Part shown: in pieces, positions 6,050-8,165 of the stretch
Numbering within the stretch: position 1 is the first letter of the stretch
How the letters are laid out: each line of letters opens with the position of its first letter
Assembly: GCA_003247275.1 (NCBI GenBank)
Contig: QKAA01000059.1
Coordinates: 1-8,165 of the forward strand
Reading direction: 5' to 3'
DNA: 8,165 bases
DNA from: a bacterium
Lineage (GTDB): Bacteria > Patescibacteriota > Microgenomatia > UBA1400 > RBG-16-45-19
Made by a program: the position numbers and the translations under genes
The notes under the pieces: model-generated
Databases searched by the model: none
What the model saw: the letters and a program-made list of their open reading frames with translations, nothing else
What the model was told of the DNA's origin: nothing

Positions 6050-7216
6050 TTAATCTTTAAGGCTAATTTTTATGTAGCTATGTTTGCCGGTTTTAATAAT
6101 ATCGCCGGTTTTAAGAGATAGTGGTTGATTAAGGTCAGTTATTTTTTGATCGTTAACGGAGATAGCTCCATCTCGGATAAGACGTTTTCGATCAGCATTA
6201 CTTTGACTTACCCCCAGTTCAGTTAAGAGTGAAAGAGCTGTTGGGTTAGCGTTTGTGATGGATTGTTCGGGAATATCAGTAAATTTCTTTGATTGAAAGG
6301 TGGTCTCAAAGAAATTTTGAGCTTTGGAAGCGCCAGACTCACCATGAAATTGCTTGGTAATTTCAAAGGCTAGTCTTTTCTTGTTGTTGAGGGGATCTGG
6401 GGGTAAACTGTCAATTTCTGCCATGGGGATATTGGTGAGCAATTGCATGTAGGGTTTAATTTGCTCGTCGCTGATAGCCATGGTTTTGCCGTACATATCT
6501 TCAGCTGAGTCGTCAAGAAAAATACAGTTACCACTGGTTTTACTCATTTGGTTGCCATCGGTACCAAGAATCATTGGATTAGTAAGGACCCATTTGTCAC
6601 GATTATTCATTTTCTTTTGAAGTTCTCGACCAACCAGCATGTTAAATGTTTGGTCATTACCGCCAATTTCAAGATCAACATCCAGATGAACAGAGTCGTA
6701 ACCTTGGAGTAGCGGGTACATGGTTTCGTGGAACCAGACAGTTTGTCCTTTATCGAGTCGTTTTTGAAACGAATCGCGCTTAAATAATTGGACTGAGGAA
6801 ATGTTGGAAGCAATTTTAATAATATCTTTGAGGGTAAGGGGTACGAGCCAGTCGCCGTTAAAGACAATTTTAATCCGCTCAAGATCCATAATTTTACCGA
6901 CTTGGTCTTTCCAGGTTTCTAAATTGGCCTGAATTTCTTCTTCAGTGATTAGTTTTCTACCAGTGTCTCGCTCAGAGGGATCCCCTACTAAAACAGTGCC
7001 GGTACCAAAAATAGCAAAAACAGTGTGTCCTTGTTCAGCAAAACTTTGAAGGTTTCTCATGCCGATGGTATGGCCGAGGTGAAGACGACTACCAGTGGGA
7101 TCAAATCCTTGGTAAAGGCGAATTTTATCTCCTGATCTTAATTTGGCTTCGAGCGAATCTTTGTCGGGCAAGATAGTTTGCACTCGACGGGTTAATAGTT
7201 CTTGAATTGGATCCAT
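6050..7216 (-). CDS. tyrS: Tyrosyl-tRNA synthetase
   Basis: A 388-residue class I synthetase that joins L-tyrosine to tRNA-Tyr. Family marks: YQGFDPTG (35-42) and the HIGH-type motif HLGH (46-49) for ATP binding; IGGNDQTFN (184-192), the TyrRS/TrpRS substrate-pocket motif; and the mobile loop at 223-227, which reads QMSKT in place of KMSKS. The second lysine (Lys226) is kept but the first is Gln. An anticodon-binding helical region follows (about 245-320) and then an S4 RNA-binding domain (about 326-388; RKRLIRDGAISVNDQKI), as in bacterial TyrRS. KMSKS-like rather than KFGKT loop wording points to the TyrZ-type branch. Length is within the 380-430 range. dtd ends 30 bases upstream and a tiny membrane gene starts five bases downstream. 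A TACAAT lies very near the ATG, so a short or absent leader is possible. Confidence 0.97.
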   Translation of the reverse strand: MDPIQELLTRRVQTILPDKDSLEAKLRSGDKIRLYQGFDPTGSRLHLGHTIGMRNLQSFAEQGHTVFAIFGTGTVLVGDPSERDTGRKLITEEEIQANLETWKDQVGKIMDLERIKIVFNGDWLVPLTLKDIIKIASNISSVQLFKRDSFQKRLDKGQTVWFHETMYPLLQGYDSVHLDVDLEIGGNDQTFNMLVGRELQKKMNNRDKWVLTNPMILGTDGNQMSKTSGNCIFLDDSAEDMYGKTMAISDEQIKPYMQLLTNIPMAEIDSLPPDPLNNKKRLAFEITKQFHGESGASKAQNFFETTFQSKKFTDIPEQSITNANPTALSLLTELGVSQSNADRKRLIRDGAISVNDQKITDLNQPLSLKTGDIIKTGKHSYIKISLKD

Positions 7217-7225
7217 AATGGAGTT

Positions 7226-7231
7226 ATTGTA
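7226..7231 (-). promoter_or_regulatory. Possible -10 element just upstream of tyrS
   Basis: On the minus strand TACAAT (7231-7226) lies nine bases before the tyrS ATG. If used as a -10, transcription would begin near 7219, leaving a leader of about three bases. There is no TG extension and no convincing -35 (best at a 17-base spacer: TGGCCT, three of six), so support is weak. The same hexamer stands in front of rpmF, rpsP and the penicillin-binding protein gene, which is the reason to note it. Confidence 0.25.
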
Positions 7232-7246
7232 GCGCAGGTTTCTTAA

Positions 7247-7696
7247 TTAGGCCAGGGATTTAGTGTCAAAAATGATGGTTAATGGCCCATCGTTAGTAAG
7301 AGAAACTTGCATGTGGGCACCAAATTGACCAGATTTGACTTGGAGATGGTGAGTCTTTTCTAATTCTTGCTTAAGAAGGCCGATGAGTTCGGTGGCCTTG
7401 TCGTGTTTGGCTGCTTGAGAGAAGCTGGGACGATTGGAGCGAGTATCAGCGCAGAGGGTAAATTGAGGAACAAGGAGAATGCTTCCCTTTATTTGGGAGA
7501 GGTTGCGATTTAGCTTATCGTTGTCATCAGGGATAATTCTTAGTTTGGCAATTTTGGCAGCGAGGGTAATGGCGTCTTGAGTTTCGTCTTGTTGGCACAC
7601 CCCAACCAGAATGAGATAGCCTTGATCGATGTGACTAATTAGTTCTTGATTAACGACAACTTTAGCTTGACTAGCGTATTGAACGATGGCTTTCAT
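7247..7696 (-). CDS. dtd: D-aminoacyl-tRNA deacylase (DTD)
   Basis: A 149-residue proofreading enzyme that hydrolyses D-amino acids from tRNA (D-Tyr-tRNA first described) and also glycine mis-attached to tRNA-Ala. It acts as a cytoplasmic homodimer with the active site at the interface. The normal start MKAIVQYASQAKV, the ADTRSNRPSFSQAA segment (83-96) and the second signature NDGPLT (135-140) with the Gly137-Pro138 chirality filter are all present, and numbering is the same as in E. coli DTD. The first signature, usually SQFTL, reads PQFTL (77-81): Ser77 is Pro, while catalytic-region Thr80 is kept. The ATG at 7696 has no ribosome binding site. It stands directly upstream of tyrS, a sensible pairing because TyrRS is known to charge D-tyrosine. 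It may be the first gene of the minus-strand run. Confidence 0.96.
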   Translation of the reverse strand: MKAIVQYASQAKVVVNQELISHIDQGYLILVGVCQQDETQDAITLAAKIAKLRIIPDDNDKLNRNLSQIKGSILLVPQFTLCADTRSNRPSFSQAAKHDKATELIGLLKQELEKTHHLQVKSGQFGAHMQVSLTNDGPLTIIFDTKSLA

Positions 7697-7706
7697 GATG
7701 ATTGGT

Positions 7707-7720
7707 ACATGGTACTATGT
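7707..7720. promoter_or_regulatory. Near-palindrome in the dtd / penicillin-binding protein divergent region
   Basis: ACATGGTACTATGT is a 14-base inverted repeat with mismatches at one symmetrical pair of positions, inside the 61-bp gap (7697-7757) between divergent dtd and the penicillin-binding protein gene. It also contains part of a short direct repeat (TGGTACA/TGGTACT, 7703-7716). It could be an operator or only chance in so short a gap. No known regulator's site is recognised. Confidence 0.2.
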
Positions 7721-7741
7721 GAAGAAATAAAAAACGAGGAC

Positions 7742-7750
7742 TGATACAAT
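7742..7750 (+). promoter_or_regulatory. Extended -10 promoter for the penicillin-binding protein gene, possibly leaderless
   Basis: TGATACAAT (7742-7750) is an extended -10 with a hexamer one base from consensus. No -35 match is seen upstream (17-base spacing gives AAGAAA), which is common for extended -10 promoters. The expected start site is near 7757, and the ATG is at 7758, so the mRNA would have essentially no leader. GAAGGG (7751-7756) lies one base before the ATG, too near to act as a normal Shine-Dalgarno site. Confidence 0.5.
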
Positions 7751-7757
7751 GAAGGGT

Positions 7758-8165
7758 ATGGATACTAGTTGGCATAGTCAATGGAAGCGACGGACTTCTC
7801 GTTTATCTCGGGGAAATTGGCGAACGGTGGGTTTTTGGCGAGATCAATTATCATCGGCAAAGTTGTGGCGAAATTTAGCCATCGTGTTTGCGGCTGGGAC
7901 AGTATTGTCGATTCTATTGTTTGTTGGTTTGTTTGCTTGGTTTGCAAAGGATTTGCCTCAACCAGATAAGATTGTGCGGCGAGATGGGTTTTCAACCAAG
8001 ATAATGGCCCGCGACAGTCAACTGTTGTATGAAGTATTTGCGGAACAACAGCGAACACCAACAACTTGGGATCAGTTACCCGATGACTTAAAAAATGCGG
8101 TGGTGGCGATTGAAGATAAGAATTTTTATCATCATGCCGGATTTGATAGTCAGGGTTACTTGCGG
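7758..8165 (+). CDS. Class A penicillin-binding protein / peptidoglycan glycosyltransferase, N-terminal part (3' truncated)
   Basis: The first 136 codons of a gene running off the window end. The product should polymerise lipid II into glycan strands outside the membrane and, if it is a full class A protein, cross-link them with a C-terminal transpeptidase domain not visible here. The cytoplasmic N-terminus of about 38 residues is rich in Arg and Trp (five Trp). One transmembrane helix follows (about 39-63), then the start of the GT51 domain. Its first signature is clear: AVVAIEDKNFYHHAGFD (114-130), with Glu119 as the expected catalytic acid/base of the EDxxFxxHxG motif. The ATG at 7758 was chosen because it has a plausible extended -10 directly ahead and no earlier in-frame start fits. 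A monofunctional glycosyltransferase is possible, but PBP1A-like is more likely with this lead-in. It diverges from dtd. Confidence 0.9.
   Translation, partial: MDTSWHSQWKRRTSRLSRGNWRTVGFWRDQLSSAKLWRNLAIVFAAGTVLSILLFVGLFAWFAKDLPQPDKIVRRDGFSTKIMARDSQLLYEVFAEQQRTPTTWDQLPDDLKNAVVAIEDKNFYHHAGFDSQGYLR

Noticed and set aside
6607..6882. 91-codon frame within tyrS
   Set aside because: Same-strand shadow in another frame of a complete, well-conserved synthetase.
7765..8064. 99-codon minus-strand frame opposite the penicillin-binding protein gene
   Set aside because: It lies wholly antisense to a region with a clear transmembrane helix and GT51 motif and shows no recognisable protein features.
1..8165. 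CRISPR arrays, tRNA/rRNA genes, insertion sequences, toxin-antitoxin or phage-defence systems
   Set aside because: No regular repeats, cloverleaf, transposase, inverted terminal repeats or defence-type proteins were found; nearly all bases belong to housekeeping genes.

Overview
The window looks like part of a streamlined, AT-leaning bacterial genome, most likely from the Candidate Phyla Radiation (Patescibacteria), perhaps Microgenomates-like. The placement is inferred from very tight gene packing, short versions of household proteins, an acyl-carrier-like protein without its prosthetic-group serine, a pilMNO set with no pilP or pilQ beside it, and many starts with no Shine-Dalgarno site. 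TGA ends three genes (rnc, the ACP-like gene and nusB), which argues against the TGA-to-glycine code of Gracilibacteria/Absconditabacteria. No rRNA, tRNA, CRISPR array, insertion sequence or phage gene is visible.

Layout. (1) Bases 1-1622, plus strand: the end of pilM, then pilN and pilO, the inner-membrane assembly platform of a type IV pilus. A hairpin with T-runs at 1636-1676 separates this operon from the converging genes. (2) Bases 1693-7696, minus strand, in transcription order: dtd, tyrS, a 36-residue membrane peptide, recG, rpmF (bL32), nusB, an ACP-like gene, rnc, rpsP (bS16), khpA. Genes are separated by a few bases or overlap by ATGA, apart from a 103-bp gap upstream of rpmF and a 57-bp gap before rpsP. 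(3) Bases 7758-8165, plus strand: the start of a class A penicillin-binding protein (peptidoglycan glycosyltransferase), diverging from dtd and cut by the window end.

How the genes fit together. dtd and tyrS form a translation-quality pair: TyrRS makes Tyr-tRNA and DTD removes D-amino acids mis-attached to tRNA. The block recG-rpmF-nusB-acp-rnc-rpsP-khpA mixes ribosomal proteins, rRNA transcription and processing factors (NusB, RNase III) and an RNA chaperone. It keeps the order of a well-known bacterial neighbourhood (recG...plsX-fabD-fabG-acp-rnc...rpsP-khpA in Firmicutes; rpmF-plsX-fab-acp in Proteobacteria), but every fatty-acid gene is missing and the remaining ACP-like protein has proline where the phosphopantetheine serine should be. 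That apparent operon fossil is the most interesting feature here.

Regulation that can be read. A near-consensus promoter lies in the 3' end of rnc and should drive rpsP-khpA. Extended -10 elements (TGnTACAAT) precede rpmF and the penicillin-binding protein gene; the latter is so close to its ATG that the transcript may be leaderless. I see no new defence or mobile system in this window.
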